Below are positions 31,426 through 40,327 of a DNA stretch of 64,000 nt, one piece after another; within the stretch, counting starts at the first letter, position 1, and every line of letters starts with the position of its first letter. Position numbers and translations under genes: made by a program. Origin of the DNA: Mortierella hygrophila (lineage: Eukaryota; Mortierellomycota; Mortierellomycetes; Mortierellales; Mortierellaceae); NCBI GenBank assembly GCA_015680625.1, contig JAAAXW010000023.1, forward strand, positions 186,001-250,000, in the 5' to 3' direction. The notes beneath the pieces were generated by a model, which did not search any database, was not told where the DNA came from, and worked only from the letters and a program-made list of their open reading frames with translations.

Positions 31426-33160
31426 GGCGAAACTAGAAGGGAACGAAGGCAGACGGCGTTGGGTTGATGAGTACTGCGATCTGATGGTGCTGTTGTAGGT
31501 GGTTGCTTCCTGATAGATTGTTGTCTCTTCCTGAGTGACCGGGTGGAGTTGTCTTCAAGTGTGATGTCGGTGAAGTAGGATCCCCCTCTCACAGCGCTAG
31601 ATCTATAGGCCTACTACACCAACACTGAGGTATAGGTCCGATAAGGCAAAATATCCATCGGTGGTAGTAGCCATCCATCGATCCATCCTGTATCGGTCTG
31701 TTGAGGTCCCAGTGTATCTGGGGTATGATTCATAGAGTACTGAGGGCGCAAAACATTTCAGGCGCTCCATCGATGGGTTCACTCCTTCCTTCATCTACTA
31801 CAAAAATCGGTCGTGGTGTCTCCCGGTTACATACAAATACGTTTGCGAAAGGAAGGATCAAACGTTCATCGGTCGAAATCTTTTATCATCTGTTAGAATG
31901 CACGTGACCATTCATTTTCTTGTCCAAGTCTGCTTCATCTTCCTGCGCGCTCATTTCTTTCTCTTCACCACCATCGACCATCATCAGGACCATCGGGACC
32001 ACCAGGACGCCTTTGCAGGATGCCGTGGCCGTCAAGTCGCTAACAAGCTTCCTCTTCCTCCTCTTTGTCTATTTCTTTATCCTCCTATTGTTATTGCTTT
32101 CCTTATGGCAGTTTTCTTCCATCGTGCCTGCTGTTCATCAACTTGAATCTTTACACCGCTGGTTGCTTGCTCTGCTGCCTCTACGCGACGAATCAGAGTC
32201 CTGCAATCATGGAGCAGCTGTAAACGTTTCTTTTCTGTTTATTTATTTTGTTATACTTTCACTTGGGTTTATCCTCGAGAGTGTACAAGCAGCTCAATTG
32301 CTAGGACCTGTGGTCTTCTACATGAACCAGTTCGGCGAAAGTGGTTGCTTGCCCTGTTGTCTCTCCGTGACGCAGCAGGGTACCTTTTGTGGTTTGGAAT
32401 CGCAACCATGGAGCAGCTTTGTCCTCTCTTTTTGTTATTCCTCCCTATTTGAGCGAGCGAAACTGTTCAGCCGCATGAACCTATGGTCACTTTTTCTGGG
32501 GCCAGTTCTGCAGAAGTAATTGTTTGCGCCGTTGCCTCTACGCGACGCAATGGTTTATGCAACAATTGAGCGGTATTGTTGCCTTTTGTTGTCCTCTTTG
32601 GGTATTGTGCAAGGCTGTTCGTTTGACTGAGCGGTAAAGTGGTTGTCTGCCCTGCTGTCTCTGCGCGACGCACCAGGGTACCCTTAGCGGTTTGGAATCG
32701 CAACCACTTAATAGCCTTGTATTTGTTTTCTTCTTTCGCCTTTTTTTGTTTCATTGATCACCTTCAGGACTAGATGCCCTGGTGTTCGGGGCAGGATTGC
32801 CGATCACACTTTATGAAGGAAGTTTAGCGCGTAACTACGCCTCCGCACGGAATCAAGGTACCACTTTGATCAAAATATCTACTGATGGGTGCACGCGTTT
32901 TGTTTTTGGACCAACCCTAACAGTGTTAGTTCTTCTCTTCATTCATTTGTGCAATAGTGGATGCAGGATGTTCGATAGCATATGATGTCCATCGACAGTA
33001 ATAAAAAAAACCTGTCCAAACATAACTTTCGCTTGAGTGAATTGAAAAAAAAAAAAAAAAAAAAGCAGTGCTCAGAGCATCAGACTCAATTTCTGAGTTT
33101 TTCTTTCCCATTTCGACCGTTTCGTTCATTCCTTATCCTCATTCCATAACCGATTCCACC
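31426..33160. promoter_or_regulatory. Divergent intergenic region RPS0 / unknown gene, with hairpin array
   Basis: About 1.7 kb between divergent starts. Next to RPS0 is its promoter. The middle holds four diverged copies of a hairpin element (32160-32709), described separately. A 20-A run lies at 33045-33064. An open frame at 31920-32519 runs across two hairpin copies and looks like chance. Confidence 0.6.
32160..32709 (+). repeat. Tandem array of four covarying hairpin elements (possible structured RNA)
   Basis: Four copies: A 32160-32209, B 32341-32409, C 32518-32567 and D 32637-32709, starting 181, 177 and 119 nt apart. Each has an outer stem, an inner stem and a conserved 15-nt apical segment TGYCTCTNCGYGACG. 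Outer stems: A TGGTTGC/GCAATCA; B GTGGTTGC/GCAACCAT; C AATTGTTTGC/GCAACAATT; D AAGTGGTTG/CAACCACTT. Inner stems: A GCTCTG/CAGAGT; B and D GCCCTG/CAGGGT; C GCCGTTGC/GCAATGGT. Stem sequences differ between copies but pairing is kept by paired or wobble changes, while the loop is nearly invariant. B and D carry an extra 21 nt ending GGTTTGGAATC before the outer 3' arm. Copies A and B share the downstream GGAGCAGCT; B and C share an upstream CCAGTTC. Strand of function is unknown. Confidence 0.8.
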
Positions 33161-35280
33161 ATGGAGCCGAAAGAACCAATACCTAGTCCCAGAACACCTC
33201 CCCATTCTCATACTTCGTTGTCCTCCTCCTCTTCCTCCTCTTCGTCCTCGCCACTTGACAACCCAGCCCCACAAAGCTTAGTCCTCGGCCACTTCTTCCA
33301 CACCTACGCCGCCCGGCACTGGGGTGACCTCGTCGCATATCTCAACAACTCCAAGGACCAAGACTCTGTCGAGAACTACTATGCCGCCTATATCCGTGAC
33401 CTGAAATACATCCAGTCCAGTTCCCTCGTTTCTGATGCTATCAAGAAGCATGCACAAAAGCTTTCAGGTGGCGGCGGTGGTAGTACAAATCTTGCGGCGA
33501 TGCGGACGGCATTTGATCATATCCAGTTGAGGGAGTTGAGGAGCCAGGCGACAAATAGCATTCAGAGAGGAATGCTGCAGTTGAATAAGGAGGCTGGTGA
33601 TAAACTTGCAGAAGGTATGAGGGAGAGCCAAAGTAAAACTCAACGCGTCATTTTTTTTCTCGTTTCATTTGAGAGATGGTGTGACTTTGATGGGTAATTA
33701 ATTATTGACATTTGTTGTAGGAGTATTGCCAAAGACTGGAAAGCACCATCTATCGTCGTCAGGTCTGGATGTAAAGGAGAAGAAGCAAAGGAAGAACGTT
33801 GGAACGCTGAAGGTATGCGCGAAAACAAACCCGCGGTGTTGTTATTTTCTTCATTCGCGTCAAGCGCGTACTCAATCTGCGCTCTTTTTCACTTTTGTAC
33901 ACCATCATAGACAAGCCCACAGCGTACACAAGACACAACAGTTGATACCAAGACAAGGATAGTGGATGATCCAGGAGAACAGGCAGATCCTGGAGTTATC
34001 GGTGACCTGTCAGAAACACTTCCCATAAGTAAATCCACTCACCTTTGATCCATCTTGGCCTTCTTAAACTTGGAAGTACCTTAACATTTACTATCTTGAT
34101 TCAACCAGGACTCGACCTTTTCTCACGCGTGAACCAAGAGATCTCATGGACCGCAGAAGGGCACAACATCTTAGAACTCTTCCGATCATACCAATCCAAG
34201 AACCAGCAGATCTTTGAACTTGCACGCGACGACATTGCAGATTTGAGCGGCCAGTCGGGATTCGCGCTCTCCTTGACGGCGGAGCAGCTAGGTGCGGCAC
34301 TGGTGGATATTTCGCCTATACTGACACCGCACGAGGTTTGGCCGAGCTTGACTGATGTGGTTGCGAGGGTGCTGAATGATCGACATTCTTTTGATGATTC
34401 CCTGGCTGCGTCGCGCGCCGAGTCTATGCAGGATCCAGTTGCTGAATACATTCATGGTATTCTCTACTCGTAGTACGTGTTCCACCTTGCTGCACTTTTC
34501 GGATGTTGAGGTACATTATCCAATGTGAACGCTGATCGTGTATGTTTCTTTGTTGTTGTTTTGTTTGGTTTACTTGTGTGTAGCTCGAAGTACTTTCGGT
34601 TCTCCGACCGAATCCCTGCAGACCTACGAGAGCACGAAGGATTCTCAGACATGACATGGACAGTCATCGGAGGAGCACTAACACTCGCGGGTGTCGAAAC
34701 GCGCTACCTCGAAGTACCAGTCAAAGCAGTCGAGGAAAGAAAGAACGCCCACCGGAACCCATTCCTGGACACCAAAGCCCAAGCACATATGGCCGACGGC
34801 GTGGCCTTCCGAGGACCCTACCAGATATACCTAGCCGAGGCATCAGCTCTCACCCAGAGCGATACCAGCAAACGAGCCGAAGATGAGTTCAAGCTGAAGA
34901 GAGATTTACGAGACACGTTCCAGTCGCAGCTCAAGGATATCTGTGAGGATGGACTGTTGCCGCCTCGGTCGATGCGCGTCTTTGGGTCGACGTCGTTTAA
35001 TGCCCGGACAATGTTTTATGCCCTGGATTTCAAGAGCGTGTTCAGGCTGCACGAGATTCGGTCGATGATCCTTCCTCTCAGCAAGACAGCAGATTTCACG
35101 CTGCGTTTGAAGCGGTGTGTATTGGTATGTTTGGAGGTCGCATTGATGATCAAGGAAGAGCTGGACCGGCGGGAGTCTGCAGACCCTATCCCCCAGGGTC
35201 GGAAACAGCTCTTGGTGCAGGCCTGTAACCAGATGCAAGTGACCACTAGGACACCCACCAAACCAAAGAAGCAAAAGTAG
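33161..35280 (+). CDS. Protein of unknown function, 574 aa
   Basis: I do not recognise this protein. Five exons: 33161-33614, 33721-33812, 33911-34028, 34109-34472 and 34584-35280, all in frame with good GT-AG junctions. Seen: an N-terminal Ser/Pro-rich stretch with a serine run, then a helical region around HFFHTYAARHWGDLVAYLNN and a short Gly run. A charged, poorly conserved linker occupies exons 2-3. A second helical region contains SWTAEGHNILELFRSYQSKN. The best-looking block is HEGFSDMTWTVIGGALTLAG, ending with ETRYLEVPVKAVEERKN, then SMRVFGSTSFNARTMFYALD and a basic C-terminus ending in KPKKQK. There is no signal peptide or membrane span. The middle of exon 5 has the look of a conserved globular domain. 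It may belong to an expanded early-diverging-fungus family, but I cannot name it. Confidence 0.8.
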
Positions 35281-35454
35281 CAGAGAGACAACCACATAGA
35301 CAAAATAAAACAAAAGCGTGTCAAGAGAGCAAGATGGGAACGTAATGGATGGTGTCAAAGACAAAAGTTATATTTATTCAACTTCGTTCGCTTCAAAGCA
35401 CATATTCTTCTAACTCGCAACACTTGTGAGGCCTGTTGTAGGACAAGAAGAAAC

Positions 35455-37159
35455 TTAAGCCTGCTGGGGGCAGTCGCGGGACTAGAGGAACAGGTAAGAA
35501 TAGAAAAAAAAGGGTTAGAGCCATGAACACACTATCAAGAAAAGATTGACACCACACAAGGCAAAAACCTTAAAAAATGGCAAGGGTAGAGCCGGAGATG
35601 GGAACTTACGATATGGCCGACCTCGTTGCACTTGTAGCAAGCCTTCTCCTTGCGCTCCTCGGGGCACTCGCGGGAGATGTGACCGGTGTTACCGCAGTTG
35701 TAGCACTTGGAGCCCTGGTTGCAGTCGCGAGACATGTGGCCGAAACCACCGCAGGTGTAGCAGGTGGTCTGTCTGGCCTGGGGGGCATAGCCGCGGGCAC
35801 CACCGCTGGGAGCACCGCTGGAGTAACCCTCGGGGCAGTTGCGGGAGATGTGGCCAGCCTTGCCGCACTTGTAGCACTCGGGGCCGGCACCCTCAGCGGG
35901 GGCCGAGGGGCAGTCACGGGAGATGTGACCGACCTGGTTGCACTTGTAGCAGGACTTCTCCTTGCGCTCGCCGGTGCAGTCACGGGAGATGTGACCAGAC
36001 TCACCGCAGTTGTAGCTATGAGAGAGGTGGAAGTTGAGGAGGATTTGCTTGTTAGCATGCGAATACAACAAGGGACGTGGGACGAAGATGATTAAAATGT
36101 GACACTTACCAGAGGGGAGTGCCGGCAGACTGGCAGTCGCGGGCCTGGTGGCCGGCTGTTTGTTATGTTCGAGTACGTGTACAGACAGACAAGGACATGA
36201 TGTGTATCGTGTGGAGGAAGCAAAATCAGAAAAGATCCGCATGCAAAACACGACATAGGGTATCACAGGAAAAAATATGTGGAGAAAAAAAGAAATAAAC
36301 AAATATCAGCAATCAGACAACATGGACTCTTGGGCATAAAAAAGTGTAAACTACAGTAGAAAAAAAACTCCGCCAACACCTCGCTCACTCCCTCATCCCC
36401 TTTCTTCTTCTCCTTCACCTCCTTCTTTTACGTGTCGAGAAGTGTCAAAACGACAATATGTATCATGATGATGAGACAGATATGTTATTGGGAAATAAAC
36501 AACACCTCCTCGTCCTCGCCTCGCTTTATTATAATAACAAGGACTTATTTCATATTAAAATGAAAGAGGATATCAATGAGAGCTGATGTACTCTAATCCT
36601 CCTCAGAGAAGCAGAGCAGAGGCAATCATCGATATATCGCAAAGATGGAGGGACGTTATGTATCTTCCATGCATAAGGATCGTCCGTGGTTATTGCATTG
36701 ATATTTTTTGACTGGTGCCGCAGGTTGTTCGGAGGGTGATAAATGACTCGTTTTCACAAAAATATATCACGAGGTTATTTGAATCCGCAGGAACGAGTTC
36801 ACTGGAGGCGCTGCTGGAGGGTTGAAGGTGCCGAGATCGTGAAAGAGGTCGTCATGGTGCTGGCTCAAGGTCGAGTTGCAGGAGCCGTATTGAACTGACT
36901 GAGCTGGGCTGAGAGGTATCGGCAAGTGTAGGTGTGTATGCAGGTTGTCGGCTGGTCGAATAGGTTGGTTTGTTGGTTGGCGCGTGGAAGAATGAAAAAA
37001 AAAATACCCCAACTACTACCACCTCGTTCACCCTCCTCCCTTCTCGATCACTACCGCCACACTTGGTTCACCACCACTACTTCTCCAAACCAAGATTTAA
37101 CCACTCAGATACGTACGTTGGCCGCAGGTGTAGCAGGTGCGGGGGGGACGGAAAGACAT
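35455..37159 (-). CDS. GIS2: CCHC zinc-knuckle nucleic-acid-binding protein (CNBP/Gis2/Byr3 type)
   Basis: Small RNA- and single-stranded-DNA-binding protein; the yeast homologue Gis2 associates with mRNAs and polysomes. Four exons: 37159-37117, 36155-36110, 36015-35610 and 35481-35455, giving 173 aa, the family's usual length. Seen: seven CX2CX4HX4C knuckles: CYTCGQPGHQARDC (split by intron 1), CYNCGESGHISRDC (starting at intron 2), CYKCNQVGHISRDC, CYKCGKAGHISRNC, CYTCGGFGHMSRDC, CYNCGNTGHISREC and CYKCNEVGHISRDC (split by intron 3). A Gly/Ser/Arg linker with GARGYAPQARQ lies between knuckles 4 and 5, as in CNBP. The first intron (36156-37116) is 961 nt, the longest in the window; I see no ORF or known RNA gene in it. 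The gene is divergent from uL16m across 334 bp. Confidence 0.95.
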
Positions 37160-37493
37160 GTTGTTAGATTGGTGTAAAGGGGATTAGGGGGTGAGGAAAA
37201 AAAAGAAAAAAGAAAACAAGACCGCACAATAAAAAAATCTTTTTACAGGGGGGCCTTTCGCCCCTTTTGCTGGCAAGTGTTTACAGGTCTCTCGCGGGCC
37301 GCAATTGGGTGGATTTGATGACGTCATATGACCGACCAACCATTCTTTGTGACGGCTTCCATCGCTTGATGGTGGCCTGAAAACATGTCTAAGCCACCTC
37401 GATCATCCTTCCAACTCAGGGACACTCTCTACCTCTCCGAAGTGCATTTCGCTCCGTTCAGCAAAACCAACCTCGACACACAGACAGACAGAC
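37160..37493. promoter_or_regulatory. Bidirectional promoter GIS2 / MRPL16
   Basis: 334 bp between divergent starts. It contains TGACGTCATA at about 37319-37328, a perfect CRE-like palindrome (TGACGTCA) that bZIP factors of the ATF/CREB type bind in fungi. A pyrimidine/CA-rich leader with repeated CAGA precedes the ATG at 37494. Confidence 0.55.
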
Positions 37494-38306
37494 ATGGCAT
37501 CGCTCTTCAGGGCCCTCTCCAGGACGCCATTGCTCCTCAACGCAGCTCGCCCCTCTCTCGCATCAACCACCACCGCCTCGCCATCACAATTCGTCCGTAA
37601 CTTTTCCTTCGGCTCGACCTCGTCACCTTTGTCTCTCCGCAACCATGTCTCTGGCTTCCCCTCGCTCCACCATAACCCCACTTTCACCATGTCACCGGCA
37701 GTGCGTTCGTTGGCGACTCCCATGAATAAGACCCAGCGCCGCTTCAACAGTCTGCAGCCCAAGAGGATGAAGTACCGCAAGAAGCACAAGGGCAAGATCC
37801 CAATCCCAATCGGAGGCTCGACCAAGGGAACATATGTCGAGTTTGGAGACTATGGACTTCGTATCAAGGAGGGCGCCCGTTTGACCGCCAAGCAGATCCA
37901 GGCTGCTCACACCACCATCCGCAGGAAGATCAAGGCTGTCAAGGGATCACAGATCTGGACCAGAGTCTTCCCCGATATCCCCGTCACATCCAAGGGAGGC
38001 GAGTCTCGTATGGGTAAAGGAAAGGGATCGGTCGACTACTACGCTACCCGTGTGGGACTCAACCGTATCATCTTTGAGATTGGAGGCGGCGGAATCCGTC
38101 GTGAGCACGCCAAGGAGGCTTTGAGATTGGCTTCGACGAAATTGCCTGTCGCTGTTGAGTTTGTGGTCAAGGCTGACCAGATCAAGCCTCCTAAGATCCC
38201 CCGTGCCATCCCCGGCGCTGCCTCTGCCAAGGCCGTTATCCCTGCTCCTGATGCTGCCTCTGCTGCCCCCGCTGTCGTTGCTAAGGAGGCTGAGGTTGTC
38301 GCATAG
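37494..38306 (+). CDS. MRPL16: Mitochondrial ribosomal protein uL16m
   Basis: Large-subunit mitochondrial ribosomal protein near the peptidyl-transferase and central protuberance region. One exon, 270 aa. Seen: a presequence with SLFRALSRTPLLLNAARP, rich in Arg, Ser and Leu and free of acids. The L16 core starts with LQPKRMKYRKKHKGKIP, followed by FGDYGLRIKEGARLTAKQIQ, AAHTTIRRKIK and WTRVFPDIPVTSKGGESRMG. KGKGSVDYYATRV (the usual KGxGxxxYW/YA loop) and EALRLASTKLPVAVEFV complete it. A C-terminal Ala/Pro-rich extension of about 35 residues is fungal-specific. The ATG at 37494 heads the presequence; no intron is needed. COX5 follows in the same orientation 358 bp downstream. Confidence 0.96.
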   Translation: MASLFRALSRTPLLLNAARPSLASTTTASPSQFVRNFSFGSTSSPLSLRNHVSGFPSLHHNPTFTMSPAVRSLATPMNKTQRRFNSLQPKRMKYRKKHKGKIPIPIGGSTKGTYVEFGDYGLRIKEGARLTAKQIQAAHTTIRRKIKAVKGSQIWTRVFPDIPVTSKGGESRMGKGKGSVDYYATRVGLNRIIFEIGGGGIRREHAKEALRLASTKLPVAVEFVVKADQIKPPKIPRAIPGAASAKAVIPAPDAASAAPAVVAKEAEVVA

Positions 38307-38664
38307 TCTGCTTTCTTCTCATTTGCTTGTTTTTTTTTATCATTTTCCAGTTCATCTTTTTCCTCTTCATCTTTCGCCCTTAGTCATAGTATGCTATCAA
38401 CCATGCTGCCCCACATCATTGCCATCTCCACTCGAAGTTTTCTTCCCCAATAAACCACTACCATAGAATTTCAATCCTTCGCGCTCTTCGTGGTTTCTAC
38501 GCGACTTTTTGTAGTGCTTCAAAGAACACGGTGACGTCAACAATTTTTCTGGAGAGCAATGTTCCTGACCGATGTCTAATTGAAAGGACCTCGGCGATTT
38601 TTCTAGGTTGCCCCGATTTCTTAACCTCTATCTCCTCTCATTCCCTTCACACCAAACTAAAAAG
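38307..38664. other. Intergenic spacer MRPL16 / COX5
   Basis: 358 bp. It holds the 3' UTR of MRPL16 with an AATAAA-type signal (CCAATAAACC) near 38448, then the COX5 promoter. A single TGACGTCA palindrome at about 38531-38538 repeats the CRE-like site found upstream of MRPL16. Confidence 0.5.
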
Positions 38665-40121
38665 ATGCTCCGCAACCTCGCTCGCCCTGCCCTCCGCGCC
38701 ACCCAGCGCCGTTGCGCCTCTACCACCTCGGTCGGCTCCGAGATCCCTCTCACCAACTTGGGGTTGCGCTGGAAGACCTTGTCTGCCCAGGAGCAGAGTT
38801 CTCTTGCCAAGCAACTCGAGAAGGCCCAGGCTGGCGAATGGTCCAAGATGTCCGCTGACCAGAAGAAGGCTGGTACGAGACTCTCCTTCTTATCCTTCCT
38901 TCTTCCTTCGACCCCTTCACCATGCAACACATGGCACAACATACGCTACATACACACATGCACTTTCGGGAACGAGTCTTTCATCACTTTTCACTTTTAC
39001 ACATTCCCTTTCCCGTGCACGCAAATCCGAATGGGAAAAACCAAAAAAAAAAAAAAAAAAAAAACTCGAATAGCCTTGGACCTAGCAACCCCAAAGCTAC
39101 GCGGAAAAATAATAATTCTATTCGACAGAAAATCAACTAGAGTCATGGAAGCAAATCGGAAACGACACAGGGAGCGTGTTTTATCCCAGCCTCTTCAACA
39201 TTCAACAAACAGCTTCCTTTCCTGAACACAAATGAACCCGGCGAATGGCATCAGGAATGAAGAGGACATGAGCCCGACTTCTTGAATGCCGAGCTAACCC
39301 TCATTCTACCTAACACTTTTGTCACGACTGATCGCGCACAGTAAAGGAGGGAAGGGGGGACGCGACAATAACGGGAAAAAAAAAATGAACACACTCCGAA
39401 CATACTCTCCCGAGAACCTCCTTCCCCTCACCACTCACCACACTCAAGCACACCACACATCATCCCAAAGCTCAAAAACACCAACAAGAAACACACAATA
39501 CACGGACTCCAAAATCATACCATTCGGATATATCGATTCTCACCATGCCATTTTTTGTCACTCTCCCACCCTTTCCTCTCATAATATAGCTTACTGGGTT
39601 GCTTTCGGTCCCCACGGTGCCCGCACCCCCCTCACCGGACCCGGCCACTCCGTCAAGGTCGTTGCCGGTGCCACTGCCGTCGTTGCCGCCAGCGGTGGTC
39701 TCTTCCTCTGGATGCGCGCCAAGGGTACGTTTATCATTTTACATTTTCAAAATGTCCAGGTTCCATGCAATGTTCGGAACTGTACAATTGGAGCCCATCC
39801 GAAAGGAAAAAAGGTCGATAGTGTCCATGTCATTCCGAAACATGGGCAAAAAGTCAATATGCACGCCCAATGTAAAAAAAAAGAAAACAACAACAACAGC
39901 GCAACAATTACTTATATCTCTTCTTCCTGTCCGTCTCTCTATCTCATCCCCGACGACACGCATACATACATGCAACAGGTGGCGAGAGACCTGCCACCTT
40001 GACCAAGGAGTGGCAGGAGGCCTCGAACGAGTATGCTCGTGCCAACAAGATTAACCCCATCTCCGGAATCTCCTCCGAGGGCTACAAGGGTGCCGGTTTC
40101 GTCTCCATCTCCAAGAACTAA
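38665..40121 (+). CDS. COX5: Cytochrome c oxidase subunit V (COX IV family)
   Basis: Nuclear-encoded subunit of respiratory complex IV in the mitochondrial inner membrane. Three exons: 38665-38872, 39590-39724 and 39979-40121, giving 161 aa, the usual Cox5 length. Seen: a presequence MLRNLARPALRATQRRCAST; the matrix domain with EIPLTNLGLRWKTLSAQEQS and ADQKKA at the first junction; AYWVAFGPHGARTP; the single membrane span with VKVVAGATAVVAASGGLFLW; then the intermembrane C-terminus with TLTKEWQEASNEYARANK and the final FVSISKN. The first intron (717 nt) contains a 22-A run at 39043-39064 and the second is 254 nt. Both are long for this window and could carry regulation, but I recognise no gene in them. 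Confidence 0.95.
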
Positions 40122-40327
40122 AGCGCCTAGTACATTGGACTTTGAAGAGATCCCTACCCCCACCTCGCCCCACTTACCCAACCCCCCCTCTCCTCACTCG
40201 AAAGCAATTTGTTACAAGAATACACATTTTTTACCAGCATTTATTTTTTTCACAATATTAAGATTCTTTATGGTACAAAGTGGATAGTGCAAATAATGGT
40301 GCAAATAATGATAAAATATCGGGATCA

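Noticed and set aside
32341..32409. Hairpin copy B as a tRNA or tRNA-derived element
   Set aside because: The outer stem and GGTTTGGAATC look tRNA-like, but there is no D-arm, anticodon arm or proper T-stem, and the inner helix is incompatible with a cloverleaf.
31920..32519. 199-codon open frame across the hairpin array
   Set aside because: Leu/Phe/Ser-rich, crosses copies A and B of the hairpin without conservation of protein sequence between copies, and has no domain.
35577..36095. 172-codon open frame antisense to the CNBP/GIS2 gene
   Set aside because: It is the mirror of the repeated zinc-knuckle codons; its Ala/Val/Gly/Thr-rich periodic composition follows from the sense repeats, and it has no independent motif.
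38496..38505. TCTACGCGAC near 38496, a 10-nt match to the hairpin loop
   Set aside because: No flanking inner or outer stem; an isolated match is likely chance.
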